Assembly: GCF_008808095.1 (NCBI RefSeq)
Contig: NZ_CP023397.1
Span: 682,001 to 746,000 of the forward strand
Reading direction: 5' to 3'
Origin: Pseudoalteromonas ruthenica
GTDB lineage: Bacteria; Pseudomonadota; Gammaproteobacteria; Enterobacterales; Alteromonadaceae
DNA length: 64,000 bases
The notes under the pieces were generated by a model. That model had not been told where the DNA came from, ran no database searches, and saw only the letters and a program-made list of their open reading frames with translations. Numbering within the stretch: the stretch's first letter is position 1; every line of letters begins with the position of its first letter. Of the stretch, positions 43,828 to 54,235 are shown one piece after another. Made by a program: the position numbers and the translations under genes.

Positions 43828-45417
43828 TTAAGGTTGATAGTAGGTGGGTGAGCCTGGGCCTACTGGCATGCCGAGCACAAACACCCATAAGTAGAACAAA
43901 CATACCCAGCCGAGGAAGAACAGCATACTGTAAGGCAGCATGGTCGCGACTAAGGTGCCAATTCCCATATTCTTTTTATACTTGGTGGCTACCGCGAGTA
44001 TGAGCCCAAAATAACTCATCATCGGGGTAATAAGGTTCGTCACTGAGTCGCCAATGCGGTAGGCGGCTTGGATTGTTTCCGGGGCATAACCAATAAGCAT
44101 CAGCATAGGAACGAAGATAGGCGCGGTTACTGCCCATTGCGCTGATGATGAACCGAGACTCAAGTTCACCATGGCACACATAAGAATAAAGAACACAAAC
44201 ACCTCAGGCCCGGTCAGGTTAAGCGCTTGCAACAAGGCAGCGCCATTCACCGCTAAGATGGTCCCGAGGTTGGTCCATTTGAAGAAGGCGACAAACTGCG
44301 CAGCGAAAAACACCAGAACGATATACATGCCCATCGAGCCCATACTTTTGCTCATGGCATCAATAATATCGCGGTCATTTTTCATTGAGCCGACCACTCG
44401 GCCGTAAACAAACCCAGGAATAGCAAAGGTGATAAAAATGATCACCACAATGCCTTCTAAGAACGGTGAACCTTTCACTTCGCCGGTCTCTTGATGGCGT
44501 AAGATACCGTCATCGGGGATAATGGTGAACGCTAAAATTACACCAATAAGCACAAACGAAAGACCTGCCCATTTGAGGCCGGTTTTTTCCTTTTTGCTCA
44601 GGTGGTCGATTTTATTTTCGCCCAAATCAATGCTGGCTTCACTGGGGTCATATTTACCCAAGCGCGGCTCAACGATTTTTTCCGTGACCCAAGTGCCTAA
44701 GATGGCAATCATGAACACCGATACAAACATAAAGTAATAGTTGGCCTCAGCGCCCACTTGGTAGTCAGGGTCAATCATTTGTGCCGCTGGGGTGGTGATC
44801 CCTGCTAACAATGGGTCAATGGTGCCCAATAGAAGGTTGGCGCTGTAGCCACCGGAAACCCCAGCAAAAGCCGCCGCTAAACCGGCCAGAGGGTGGCGTC
44901 CAAGGCTGTGGAAAATCATTGCTGCTAGGGGAATAAGTACCACATAACCGAGCTCAGATGCGGTATTTGACAATATCGCAGCAAACACCACCATAAACGT
45001 CACTAACCGTTTAGAGGCGCCCATGACCATGCCACGCATGGCCGCTGACAGTAGCCCAGAGTGTTCAGCAACGCTCACCCCTAGTAAGGCCACTAATACT
45101 GTGCCTAGCGGCGCAAACCCGGTAAAGTTAGTCACTAACCCTTCAAAAATGCGGCGCAAGCCTTCGGCGCTAAATAAGCTAACGACTTCGATAACACCAT
45201 CTGGATCGCGTCCTTTAGCGCCCTCAGGGCGCGGATCTATGGCGCTGAGGCCAGCCCAGTCGGCTATGCCGCTGATAACCACAATGGCGACACAAAAAAG
45301 TGCGAATAGAGTGATAGGGTGAGGCAGCAGGTTGCCGAGAAACTCGACCGTTGCTAGAAAGCGATTAAACCACCCCTTTTGTTGTTCTGGCATGTCAGAT
45401 GAGACTGCTTTACTCAT
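43828..45417 (-). CDS. AbgT-family transporter (p-aminobenzoyl-glutamate/sulfonamide type)
   Basis: 529 residues with about 11-13 hydrophobic segments. NLLPHPITLFALFC, ILSNTASELGYVVLIPLAAM and GDSVTNLITPMMSYFG are characteristic of AbgT proteins, inner-membrane transporters that import p-aminobenzoyl-glutamate or export sulfonamides. ATG at 45417 (MSKAVSSDMP) chosen because a longer reading adds 15 residues not typical of the family. Single gene with terminator. Confidence 0.92.
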   Translation of the reverse strand: MSKAVSSDMPEQQKGWFNRFLATVEFLGNLLPHPITLFALFCVAIVVISGIADWAGLSAIDPRPEGAKGRDPDGVIEVVSLFSAEGLRRIFEGLVTNFTGFAPLGTVLVALLGVSVAEHSGLLSAAMRGMVMGASKRLVTFMVVFAAILSNTASELGYVVLIPLAAMIFHSLGRHPLAGLAAAFAGVSGGYSANLLLGTIDPLLAGITTPAAQMIDPDYQVGAEANYYFMFVSVFMIAILGTWVTEKIVEPRLGKYDPSEASIDLGENKIDHLSKKEKTGLKWAGLSFVLIGVILAFTIIPDDGILRHQETGEVKGSPFLEGIVVIIFITFAIPGFVYGRVVGSMKNDRDIIDAMSKSMGSMGMYIVLVFFAAQFVAFFKWTNLGTILAVNGAALLQALNLTGPEVFVFFILMCAMVNLSLGSSSAQWAVTAPIFVPMLMLIGYAPETIQAAYRIGDSVTNLITPMMSYFGLILAVATKYKKNMGIGTLVATMLPYSMLFFLGWVCLFYLWVFVLGMPVGPGSPTYYQP

Positions 45418-45521
45418 ACCTGTTATTGTCCTTGGAGTCACAAATGGCGCAAAAGATACCATTATTGCGCGCGGCGGTCATCGTTTATCGGTCAAAGCCG
45501 AGCAGTGCGCGATGGATAGCC

Positions 45522-45551
45522 AAAAAAAAGCAGAGGTGGGCACCTCTGCTT
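45522..45551 (-). terminator. Intrinsic terminator of the photolyase operon
   Basis: AAAGCAGAGGTG and CACCTCTGCTT pair around GG; on the minus strand the stem is followed by eight T. It lies 67 bases past the photolyase stop. Confidence 0.9.
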
Positions 45552-45617
45552 GCCCGCTCAGGGGCATAATGCTTTAGGGAAAAGCAATAATTGTTACGCA
45601 CCAACAGTGCTAAGAGA

Positions 45618-47087
45618 TCAAAATAGCCCCAGCTGTTTGCTTGATTTTGTTTTACTTGATGCCTTTGGCTGGCGTTTACGGGAGCCATGTTGGTGGCCCA
45701 CGCGCGCCGTCTCGCGGCTATTCACATGGCGCCGGTAGTAATCGGAAATGCGCGCTTTGGCTTGTCGCAGGGCAATGTCCGGTAGCACACTCGGACGCGG
45801 GTAGGTGTCATGACTGAGGCCATTGTATAACCACGGGGTGTGCACATAGGCGCTAGGCACCTTGTTCAGCTCGGGCAGCCAGCGACGAATAAAATGACCG
45901 TGCGGGTCGTATTTTTGTCCTTGTGTCACCGGGTTATACATTCGCCACGGATTGATACCGGTGCAGCCCGATTGCATTTGCACTTGGGGATAATGAATAC
46001 CGGGTTCATAGTCAACAAACTGCGCTGCTAAAAACGCCGCTGGTTGGCGCCAATCTAACCAGAGTTGGTAACTGGCATAGGCAATAAGCATGGCGCGCAT
46101 ACGAAAGTTAATCCAACCATAGTGATGCAAAAAACGCATGCAGGCGTCGACAAAGGGCACGCCCGTTTGCCCCTGGCACCAGGCTAAAAACTGCTGCTCG
46201 TCAAACTGCTCGGCGCGTAAATGAATAAGGTCGCGGTGCACTGCGTGTTCACAATAGCTCGGCTCTGACTCCAGCTTTTGCACAAAGTGACTGTGCCAAT
46301 GCATACGGGCCAATACCGCGCGCTTATGGCCTGCGGCGCCTTTGATAGCCCCCAGGCTCTGGATACTTTCGCGTAGGCTGATCACGCCATAGGCGAGGTA
46401 AGGGCTTAAACGAGAGCACCGGGTGGGGGCACTGAGGACAGAAGAAATGCCGCCGCGATAGTGGTGCATGCGCGTTGCTAAAAAGCTTTGCTGGGTGGCC
46501 AAGGCACAGGCGTGGGCGCCATGCTGGGCTCCGCTGGCAATAAGGTTATCGTTGCCCGGATAGTGATCTAGTAATGCTAAACCGTCATGATGGCTAAGCA
46601 AACTCGTTAAGTGTGTGGGGCTTTCTAATTGCGGTTGCTTGAGCCAGTGCTGCGCCTTTGTTTGCCAATGATCGCGTTCTATCGCGCCACGAAATACCGC
46701 CTGTTGGCGATAGGTGGCAATGGTAATGCTGCGCTCGCGACACCATGAAAACACCTGATTATCTCGGCTGTACGTCCACGAATTACCGGTTTCCTGGTGG
46801 CTATACAGGGTATGGATAGGCGCATGTAGATGGATGTGCGCTAAGATGTCACACACCTCTCCGCGACGCACTAATAACCGCCCGCCGATGCGTTCAAGTT
46901 GGGTAGCTAGGGAGTGCAATGCTTGAGCAATAAAACGAAACTGGCGCTCGCTGGTGTCATCAAGGCACCAATATTCGGGCTCAATAACGTACAGACACAG
47001 CACCGGGCGCATGCTTTGCGCGGCAAAATGAATAGGGGCATGGTCATTAATGCGCAAATCGCGCTTTAACCACACCAAGCTAATCAT
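45618..47087 (-). CDS. Cryptochrome/deoxyribodipyrimidine photolyase family protein
   Basis: 489 residues. The photolyase N-domain starts LVWLKRDLRINDHAP; FAD-domain landmarks are CSRLSPYLAYG, WHSHFVQKLE, TGVPFVDACMRFLHHYGWIN and NPVTQGQKYDPHGHFIR. It probably repairs UV photoproducts using blue light, or acts as a cryptochrome; class cannot be fixed. ATG at 47087 starts the conserved domain and overlaps the preceding gene by 8 bases. The C-terminal 30 residues are basic. Confidence 0.92.
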   Translation of the reverse strand: MISLVWLKRDLRINDHAPIHFAAQSMRPVLCLYVIEPEYWCLDDTSERQFRFIAQALHSLATQLERIGGRLLVRRGEVCDILAHIHLHAPIHTLYSHQETGNSWTYSRDNQVFSWCRERSITIATYRQQAVFRGAIERDHWQTKAQHWLKQPQLESPTHLTSLLSHHDGLALLDHYPGNDNLIASGAQHGAHACALATQQSFLATRMHHYRGGISSVLSAPTRCSRLSPYLAYGVISLRESIQSLGAIKGAAGHKRAVLARMHWHSHFVQKLESEPSYCEHAVHRDLIHLRAEQFDEQQFLAWCQGQTGVPFVDACMRFLHHYGWINFRMRAMLIAYASYQLWLDWRQPAAFLAAQFVDYEPGIHYPQVQMQSGCTGINPWRMYNPVTQGQKYDPHGHFIRRWLPELNKVPSAYVHTPWLYNGLSHDTYPRPSVLPDIALRQAKARISDYYRRHVNSRETARVGHQHGSRKRQPKASSKTKSSKQLGLF

Positions 47088-47385
47088 CCAATACCCCTTT
47101 GTAGAGCAGGGGATAACGGCGTAAGCGTTTGCCAATATAATCGTCGCGCAGCAGTGCGTCGCAGATTTCATCGACATCGCTGTGCGCGCTAAAAACCCAA
47201 TCAAAACGCTCGATGGCTAGTAAAAAGCCGCGCTTAAGATGGCGCTGCTGGCGGTAATATTCCAAGTTATTTTTGATGAGTTCGAGCTTACTGGGGTCCG
47301 CTTTTAGTGCGGCGACCACTTGCTCGCTGTGGTGTTGTAATGTCTTGGGGGTCTTTCTTGGACCTCGAGGCCTGCGCACATTCAT
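47080..47385 (-). CDS. Conserved small basic protein cotranscribed with the photolyase
   Basis: 101 residues, MNVRRPRGPRKTPKTLQHHS, then a helical region and LLRDDYIGKRLRRYPLLY. AAGGAG lies just before the ATG. It overlaps the photolyase gene, so translation is coupled. No family recognised; the basic N-terminus could bind nucleic acid. Confidence 0.75.
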   Translation of the reverse strand: MNVRRPRGPRKTPKTLQHHSEQVVAALKADPSKLELIKNNLEYYRQQRHLKRGFLLAIERFDWVFSAHSDVDEICDALLRDDYIGKRLRRYPLLYKGVLDD

Positions 47386-47434
47386 CTCCTTAAACTGCTA
47401 TGAAAGGATATACGCAGGTACAGTGACGCAGCGA

Positions 47435-47692
47435 TCAAGCTTGTTTAGCTATCGCCTCAATTTTTTTGATGAAATCCTCTTTGTTTTTATCACTTTGGTA
47501 ATCGAGGTGGTAAGTGTTGTGAAAACCAAAGCGCATTAACACACCACTTCCTTGAAGGTAGACGGTATAGCCATCGACATCAGAAAATGCCGTGAGCCCC
47601 TCATAGAACTTGCCCTCGTCGGTTTGCTCACCATGTTTTTGAATATGTTCATAGACCCGCAGCAGGGTCTTACTGTCTATTTCGTTTTTCAT
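47435..47692 (-). CDS. DUF3081-like small protein
   Basis: 85 residues, MKNEIDSKTLLRVYEHIQKH, with GLTAFSDVDGYTVYLQGSGV and FGFHNTYHLDYQ, as in DUF3081 proteins of Alteromonadales and Vibrio. Cytoplasmic, function unknown. ATG at 47692 preferred over a GTG four codons earlier. Confidence 0.75.
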   Translation of the reverse strand: MKNEIDSKTLLRVYEHIQKHGEQTDEGKFYEGLTAFSDVDGYTVYLQGSGVLMRFGFHNTYHLDYQSDKNKEDFIKKIEAIAKQA

Positions 47693-47784
47693 CGAGGTTC
47701 TCACAATGTTGCTGTTGTTACTTATATTTTGGGGGTAAGGTGCGTAAAATCAACCAACACCTTCATTTGTTCAAGGAGGCCACA

Positions 47785-48744
47785 ATGCAGGTCCAGGTTC
47801 TCGGTAGTAGTTCGGGCACACCGACATCAACGCGCAATGTCTCAGGCTACGCGGTGTTTCGAGAGGATAAAAAGCCTTGGTATTTGGTCGATTGTGGCGA
47901 AGCAACGCAGCATCAAATATTAAAAACCACGCTCAGTCTTTATCACCTTGAGGCGATATTTATTACCCATAAACACGGCGACCATTGCTATGGCTTGCCA
48001 GGGCTGCTTGCCTCGGCCGGGCTCAGTGGCCGCCAAGCGCCGCTTACCATCATCGCCCCACAGCAGGTGCTGGATTTTGTCAGTGCCACTCTTAAACTCA
48101 GTGATTGGCAATTGAACTTTTCCTTGCAGCTTTATGATTATGATGCCCTTGATAAGTACTCAGGCTCTTGGGCCACAGTGCGCAGCTGCGCGCTACAACA
48201 CCGGGTGCCAAGCAAGGCGTATCGCTTTGACGAGCATGCCATCCCATTAAAGCTGGATATTGCACAGCTCAAGCGCCACCATATCGGCTCAGGCCGCCAT
48301 TATAACCAGCTGCAACGTGGTGAAGACGTAACCTTTGAGGGCCGCACCTTATCGGCCACCCAATATACCTACCCGTCGTGGCCAGCGCGTAGCGTCATGG
48401 TGTGTGGTGATAATGAAAAGCCGCAATGCTTAGACCCGCTTATCGAAGGGGTTCAGTTATTGGTTCATGAGGCGACTTTCACCGCTAAAGATTTGCACAA
48501 GGTTGGGTTTCACACTGGCCATAGCGACGTTGAGCGCATTTGTGATTATGCCCAACAGCGCCAGGTGCCGAGCCTGATACTCACCCATTTCAGTGCCCGA
48601 TACGGGGGAGATGCAATGATGGCGCACATCGCTGACATTGCCACAGACAGGTATAGCGGAGCACTGTATTTGGCGGAAGATGGTTTATGTGTTGGTGTAG
48701 ACAAACAGGGCCACAGTGCGCTGATACACGCGCGGTTTGCCTAG
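47785..48744 (+). CDS. rnz: Ribonuclease Z (metallo-beta-lactamase fold)
   Basis: 319 residues. The metal-binding motif HxHxDH is at 62-67 (THKHGDHCYGLPG), and the flexible-arm region and later VHEATF and HTGHSD segments fit RNase Z/ElaC, which trims tRNA 3' ends. A perfect AAGGAGG site precedes the ATG and decides the start over a reading from 47740. Convergent with the AraC gene after 4 bases. Confidence 0.88.
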   Translation: MQVQVLGSSSGTPTSTRNVSGYAVFREDKKPWYLVDCGEATQHQILKTTLSLYHLEAIFITHKHGDHCYGLPGLLASAGLSGRQAPLTIIAPQQVLDFVSATLKLSDWQLNFSLQLYDYDALDKYSGSWATVRSCALQHRVPSKAYRFDEHAIPLKLDIAQLKRHHIGSGRHYNQLQRGEDVTFEGRTLSATQYTYPSWPARSVMVCGDNEKPQCLDPLIEGVQLLVHEATFTAKDLHKVGFHTGHSDVERICDYAQQRQVPSLILTHFSARYGGDAMMAHIADIATDRYSGALYLAEDGLCVGVDKQGHSALIHARFA

Positions 48745-48748
48745 CCCT

Positions 48749-49546
48749 TTAGGCCGAACGATTAGCCCATTTGAGTTGTTGATAATCACGCGGGCTGAGC
48801 CCAACCACTTGTTTAAACTGACGGCTAAAGTGAGCCTGATCGGCAAAATTTAGAGCATAACTCAACTCGGTTAAAGACGTTTGGCGCTGATGTTTAATTC
48901 GCTCGCGGGCGCGGGCCACTCTTTGCAGTTTATGAATGCTGCGTAGGGAAATGCCAATGTGGTGTTTGCAGTAGCGCTCGATAGTGCGCGGGGTTTTGCC
49001 CAGTTGCTCGGCTAAATCGGCGGAGTTGGTGCACACCTCAATCGCGGCGCCACTGAGCACTTGTTGCTGGCGGGGTAAATGGCTGCTCAGGGTTTTAATC
49101 AGATCAAAAAATGGTTGCGCTTCACTGAATCGCGCGGCGCGGTGCAGTTGCGGGGCGGTGTCGATATCATCAATGCGAATACATTGATTCACCATCTCTG
49201 CGGCGGGTTGTCTGATGAAACTGCCCTGTGCCGCCAAATGAAAACGGGCTCCGAGCAAATGAGTGCCCGCTGCACAGCTCAACACCTTGCTATGCTGCTG
49301 ACAACCGGTGATGTACAGCCCCGGCGTTAATAACTGCTCGCCTAAATAAGCCTGACCCTGCGTAACTGCGAGCAAGCCCATGCGCGCATCAGCGTGTAAC
49401 AATTGCTGCGAGTAGGGCTGTTCAGCGCCGGTTCGCGCCTGCCATACCTGGGCCACACCACCTACAGACAGGGCCTTTATTTGCAGGGCAAAGTCGCTTA
49501 AAGGGCGATAATACTGGCTGCTCAATATGCGTGTGGGCGAGGTCAT
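48749..49546 (-). CDS. AraC-family transcriptional regulator
   Basis: 265 residues. The C-terminal DNA-binding domain has two helix-turn-helix units (LAEQLGKTPRTIERYCKHHI and LTELSYALNFADQAHFSRQF) and ends near GLSPRDYQQ, typical of AraC/XylS. The N-terminal part is a sensor of unknown ligand. ATG at 49546 chosen; a longer open frame reaches 49624. Divergent from the double-thioredoxin gene, which it may regulate. Confidence 0.9.
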   Translation of the reverse strand: MTSPTRILSSQYYRPLSDFALQIKALSVGGVAQVWQARTGAEQPYSQQLLHADARMGLLAVTQGQAYLGEQLLTPGLYITGCQQHSKVLSCAAGTHLLGARFHLAAQGSFIRQPAAEMVNQCIRIDDIDTAPQLHRAARFSEAQPFFDLIKTLSSHLPRQQQVLSGAAIEVCTNSADLAEQLGKTPRTIERYCKHHIGISLRSIHKLQRVARARERIKHQRQTSLTELSYALNFADQAHFSRQFKQVVGLSPRDYQQLKWANRSA

Positions 49547-49623
49547 GACATTGTCGGTTTTGTTCAAGCTTTGCAACCAGCATATTGCTAATTTAGGGCC
49601 ATCGCAATAACTAGGTAGCAACA

Positions 49624-50448
49624 ATGAAATACTTCATACTTTTGACCTTCACATTCGTTTCTTGGTTCATCCACGCCACACCATTGCACAACATTCAGCT
49701 AAAAGAGCTGCAAGGCGGTACCTCAGTGTCTCTCGCGCAGTTGCAGGGCGCGAAGCCTCTGTATGTAAAGATGTGGGCAAGCTGGTGCAGCCCGTGCATG
49801 CAACAGATGCCAAAATTGCAGCAGCATTATCAAGATTTTGGCGATAAATTAGCCTTTGTTGCCGTTAACATCGACCTGAACGATGATGCGCAGGCCATTA
49901 ACAAGGTGGTTGAGCGTTTTCAACTGGGTATGACGATTGCTCAGGATGAGCATAAGCAATTAGCAACCCAGGTCGGCTTGCAAGGGACGCCCTTGCATTT
50001 GCTGTTTAATCGCCAAGGGCAATTAGTGTATCGCAGCCATCAAAGCGATGAACAGTTGGCCCAGGCACTTACGGCATTAGCCAACGCGCAGCCACTGCCA
50101 GCCAAGATGCTTCGAGAAAATAACCCATCGCCAACAAAGCTCCCTTTGGCAGATGCAGTGTTATTTAGCGCCACATGGTGCGAAAGTTATTGGCAAGAGC
50201 GCAAGGCGGATACGGCGCGCCAGTGTCAAGCGAGCCGTGAGCGGGTGAATAAGCTCGCCGAGCAAGGCAAAAAAGTGGTGGTGGTGGTGTCAAACTTGTG
50301 GACCACGCCGGCAGATGTGCAGGTGTTTGCACAGCAGTTTCACCCCAGCATTGATATTATCATAGATAACGGCGGCCAACTTTTTAAAGCCTATCAGGTC
50401 AAAGCGTTGCCGCACTTGCTGCACAGCAATACCCACGCAGCCCATTAA
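49624..50448 (+). CDS. Periplasmic protein with two thioredoxin-like domains, second degenerate
   Basis: 274 residues with a signal peptide. Domain 1 (about 25-155) is TlpA/ResA-like with the active-site WCSPC. Domain 2 (about 160-274) has WCESYW, where the second cysteine is lost. Domain 1 should reduce or oxidise disulfides in the periplasm; domain 2 may bind partners. Starts 77 bases from the divergent AraC gene and ends 2 bases from a convergent SLATT gene. Confidence 0.85.
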   Translation: MKYFILLTFTFVSWFIHATPLHNIQLKELQGGTSVSLAQLQGAKPLYVKMWASWCSPCMQQMPKLQQHYQDFGDKLAFVAVNIDLNDDAQAINKVVERFQLGMTIAQDEHKQLATQVGLQGTPLHLLFNRQGQLVYRSHQSDEQLAQALTALANAQPLPAKMLRENNPSPTKLPLADAVLFSATWCESYWQERKADTARQCQASRERVNKLAEQGKKVVVVVSNLWTTPADVQVFAQQFHPSIDIIIDNGGQLFKAYQVKALPHLLHSNTHAAH

Positions 50449-50450
50449 GG

Positions 50451-51347
50451 CTATGTTGAGCGTGCCGGCAAGGCAATAGTGAGCTCGGCAATCTGTGCCG
50501 CGCTGACATAAAAAGTTTGTTGCGCCAGCACCTCGTTACCTTGCTCGTCATAGATTTTGATGATGTGCGCGCCCAGTGCGAGATGGCGCTGTGTCCACGT
50601 GTGGGCGCAACAACGTATCGGGGCGGCATCGTCGATGGCAATGGCGTAGCAGTAGGGACTGTGGCTAAATTCCACCTTAACATTCACCGCCCCAAGTTGG
50701 GCACCCGGTTGCGTGGTTGACGGCGCAGATATTGATTCGCTTGGCTGCGACGGTGCTTGGTATTGTTGAATAAGCTCGCCGAGCAATTCATTGCCGGTGG
50801 CAAACTCTGACACCCACTGCCGAGTTTCGCTTTTTTGTAATTGTGCGGTGCGCGCTAAGTAGTGGCGCGACAAATCAAACAGGGCGCGGACATCGTCCTG
50901 TTGCAATGGCTGGTGGCGGTGTAAAATATACTGTGACCAGTCGGCCTCAAAGCGTCGGCTTAGGCTTTCCATTTCTGTCACCGTTGAAATATAGCGGATC
51001 CAACCGCTGGACCAACCAAAAATACGATCTGCCGCTTGTAACAGTCCCGCCAGAGCAAGCGCACCGACACCTGCTTGGGTTAGGTATAGACGCTGTTGAT
51101 AATGCTCAAATAGACCGGCAAAAATAGGCAGTAAAGCCCCAAGAATAACCAAAGAGAAAGTCAAAATGCGCACCGTTAATGAGGCGCGGCGTTTGGATTG
51201 AATACTGCGCCAATACCAGTTGCGAATATCTTGGCTGCGAGCGCCTGCGCGCTGATAAATATCCGCTAGGGCCCGACTGGGCTCGCTAGCAATATAGTGA
51301 TCCCAATCCGGTAGTAGCTCGGCAGTAACATCTTGCTTTGCACCCAT
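50451..51347 (-). CDS. SLATT-domain membrane protein with C-terminal beta domain
   Basis: 298 residues. Two adjacent membrane helices (about 60-105, VRILTFSLVILGALLPIFAG and GVGALALAGLL) preceded by DIRNWYWRSIQSKRRAS and followed by a helical region, the SLATT pattern. A Ser/Pro/Gln-rich linker (about 190-210) leads to a small beta domain (NVKVEFSHSPYCYAI). SLATT proteins are proposed membrane effectors linked to nucleotide signals. ATG at 51347 with GGAAGGG upstream. Transcribed alone. Confidence 0.75.
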   Translation of the reverse strand: MGAKQDVTAELLPDWDHYIASEPSRALADIYQRAGARSQDIRNWYWRSIQSKRRASLTVRILTFSLVILGALLPIFAGLFEHYQQRLYLTQAGVGALALAGLLQAADRIFGWSSGWIRYISTVTEMESLSRRFEADWSQYILHRHQPLQQDDVRALFDLSRHYLARTAQLQKSETRQWVSEFATGNELLGELIQQYQAPSQPSESISAPSTTQPGAQLGAVNVKVEFSHSPYCYAIAIDDAAPIRCCAHTWTQRHLALGAHIIKIYDEQGNEVLAQQTFYVSAAQIAELTIALPARST

Positions 51348-51428
51348 GCGCAACCCTTCCTTAGTGTAAAATCCAATAGCGGCATATATGCGCTAAGTAT
51401 GCTAGAAAACACCTTGATAATAAAGTGC

Positions 51429-51569
51429 TTAGCCTACGCCTTTAGCTGCGCAGCGCTTCGAACAATAACGTACACAAGGCCAGTTATTGCGCCATTTTTT
51501 ACGCCACGTAAAGCGCAAGCCACACACCGGACAATATTTATAAGGAAGATTAACTTTTTTGTGCGCCAC
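51429..51569 (-). CDS. DUF2256 zinc-ribbon-like small protein
   Basis: 46 residues starting at [19 protein letters not shown] and [11 protein letters not shown] give the CPxCG...CSxxC pattern of DUF2256, likely binding one zinc. GGGAAAG is upstream of the GTG. DUF2256 genes usually lie beside photolyases and TIGR03643; the latter is here, the photolyase is 4 kb away. Confidence 0.88.
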   Translation of the reverse strand: MAHKKVNLPYKYCPVCGLRFTWRKKWRNNWPCVRYCSKRCAAKGVG

Positions 51570-51671
51570 AGTGATCTTTCCCGCCTTTGCCAAGGTTTAA
51601 CTGCACCATGAGCCTTGTTGCCGTTATGGCTAATAGGCGTGGTGATTAGTAATCAATGAGTAGGAGATACG

Positions 51672-51923
51672 ATGGACAGAGGTGCTGGCGATCATTCGCG
51701 TATTATTGAAATGGCGTGGGAAGATAGAACCCCGTTTGAGGCCATTGAACGCCTCTACGGTCTCAATGAGCAAGCGGTAATAAAACTGATGCGCCGTGAA
51801 CTAAAGGCGGGGAGTTTTCGTCTTTGGCGAGCGCGGGTTAGTGGTCGCAAAAGTAAACACCAAGCCTTGCGTGATCCGCGTATTGAACGCGGATACTGCA
51901 AGACTCAGTATAAGCACCGTTAA
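51672..51923 (+). CDS. TIGR03643/DUF2805-family protein
   Basis: 83 residues. RIIEMAWEDRTPFEAIERLY and LMRRELKAGSFRLWRARVSG followed by RKSKHQ match TIGR03643, a small helical, basic protein often found with photolyase genes. Divergent from DUF2256 across 100 bases. Function unknown; possibly nucleic-acid binding. Confidence 0.88.
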   Translation: MDRGAGDHSRIIEMAWEDRTPFEAIERLYGLNEQAVIKLMRRELKAGSFRLWRARVSGRKSKHQALRDPRIERGYCKTQYKHR

Positions 51924-51926
51924 CGC

Positions 51927-52730
51927 TTAACGGGCGTTGGTGCTTTCGAAGATCTTATCCGCAGAAGCGGCGACGAAGCCAGTGTAGATTTCGCCATCAG
52001 GCTTTAAGTAGCGCAGAGCAAACTCATAAAAGCAACTTGGCACCGCTTTTTCACCGTCTGAAAAAGCCACCTTCGCATCATCAGCTAGCGTTGATGACTG
52101 CTCTAGTAGCACCTCTGGAGAGCCTTTAATCTCACCGCCTGAGGTATTCAGTTTAAAACCAGCATCCTTAAGCTTTTGGTTCACCTGCTCAATGGTATCA
52201 AATTGCGCCAAGTGGTTAATGCTCACGGTAAAGTGGTTGGCGCGATAACCCCAAGCCGACATCCAGGCAGCGTATTCACTTTCTGCCAATAGCTTTTGAT
52301 AGGTTTCATAGCTGACATCCCAATGGGTGCCAGAGTATAAGAAGTTGTCTGCAGTGACGGCGTCTTCATCAATGCTATCGACCATCTCATGAACGGTTTT
52401 TTGTAGCTCATCTGAGAACTGTTCAACAAGCAGTTCAGAGATAAACACTTTAGGTTGAGTCGGGTCTTCGTGCTCAAAATGCTTGGCGTAGAGTTTCTTG
52501 GCTTCGAAGTGATACTCGCCACACTCTTTGTAACCCACGGCTTTAAAGTGCGCAGCGAGCTTTTCTAAGCCAACCTTAGGCAAGTTAAAGGTGCGCAGCG
52601 CAATATGGTCGTTAATAACGTCATCGCGTTGAGTCGAGCCTAGTAGCTCGTGTACTTTAACGGCTGATGGAGTCACTTCAAGGTAGTTGTCCCACAAGTG
52701 TTCAAATAGTGTGTTTACATTGTTATGCAT
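51927..52730 (-). CDS. DUF1338 protein (2-oxoadipate dioxygenase/decarboxylase-like)
   Basis: 267 residues, a VOC-fold metalloenzyme family; NDHIALRTFNLPKVG holds the first metal His, and NHFTVSINHL and a C-terminal CFYEFALRYL carry further ligands. Characterised relatives (HglS/YdcJ) turn 2-oxoadipate into 2-hydroxyglutarate in lysine catabolism. AAGGAA precedes the ATG. It follows astD in the arginine catabolic run, as in other Alteromonadales, so a role in amino acid breakdown is likely, but the substrate is unproven. Confidence 0.87.
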   Translation of the reverse strand: MHNNVNTLFEHLWDNYLEVTPSAVKVHELLGSTQRDDVINDHIALRTFNLPKVGLEKLAAHFKAVGYKECGEYHFEAKKLYAKHFEHEDPTQPKVFISELLVEQFSDELQKTVHEMVDSIDEDAVTADNFLYSGTHWDVSYETYQKLLAESEYAAWMSAWGYRANHFTVSINHLAQFDTIEQVNQKLKDAGFKLNTSGGEIKGSPEVLLEQSSTLADDAKVAFSDGEKAVPSCFYEFALRYLKPDGEIYTGFVAASADKIFESTNAR

Positions 52731-52765
52731 AATAATTCCTTAACACATAGATGCGTTTGATTCTT

Positions 52766-54235
<1,470 letters not shown>

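Noticed and set aside
43434-43831. Short open frames in the gap between the cassette run and the AbgT gene
   Set aside because: No start signals or recognisable protein features, and one runs through the AbgT terminator stem.
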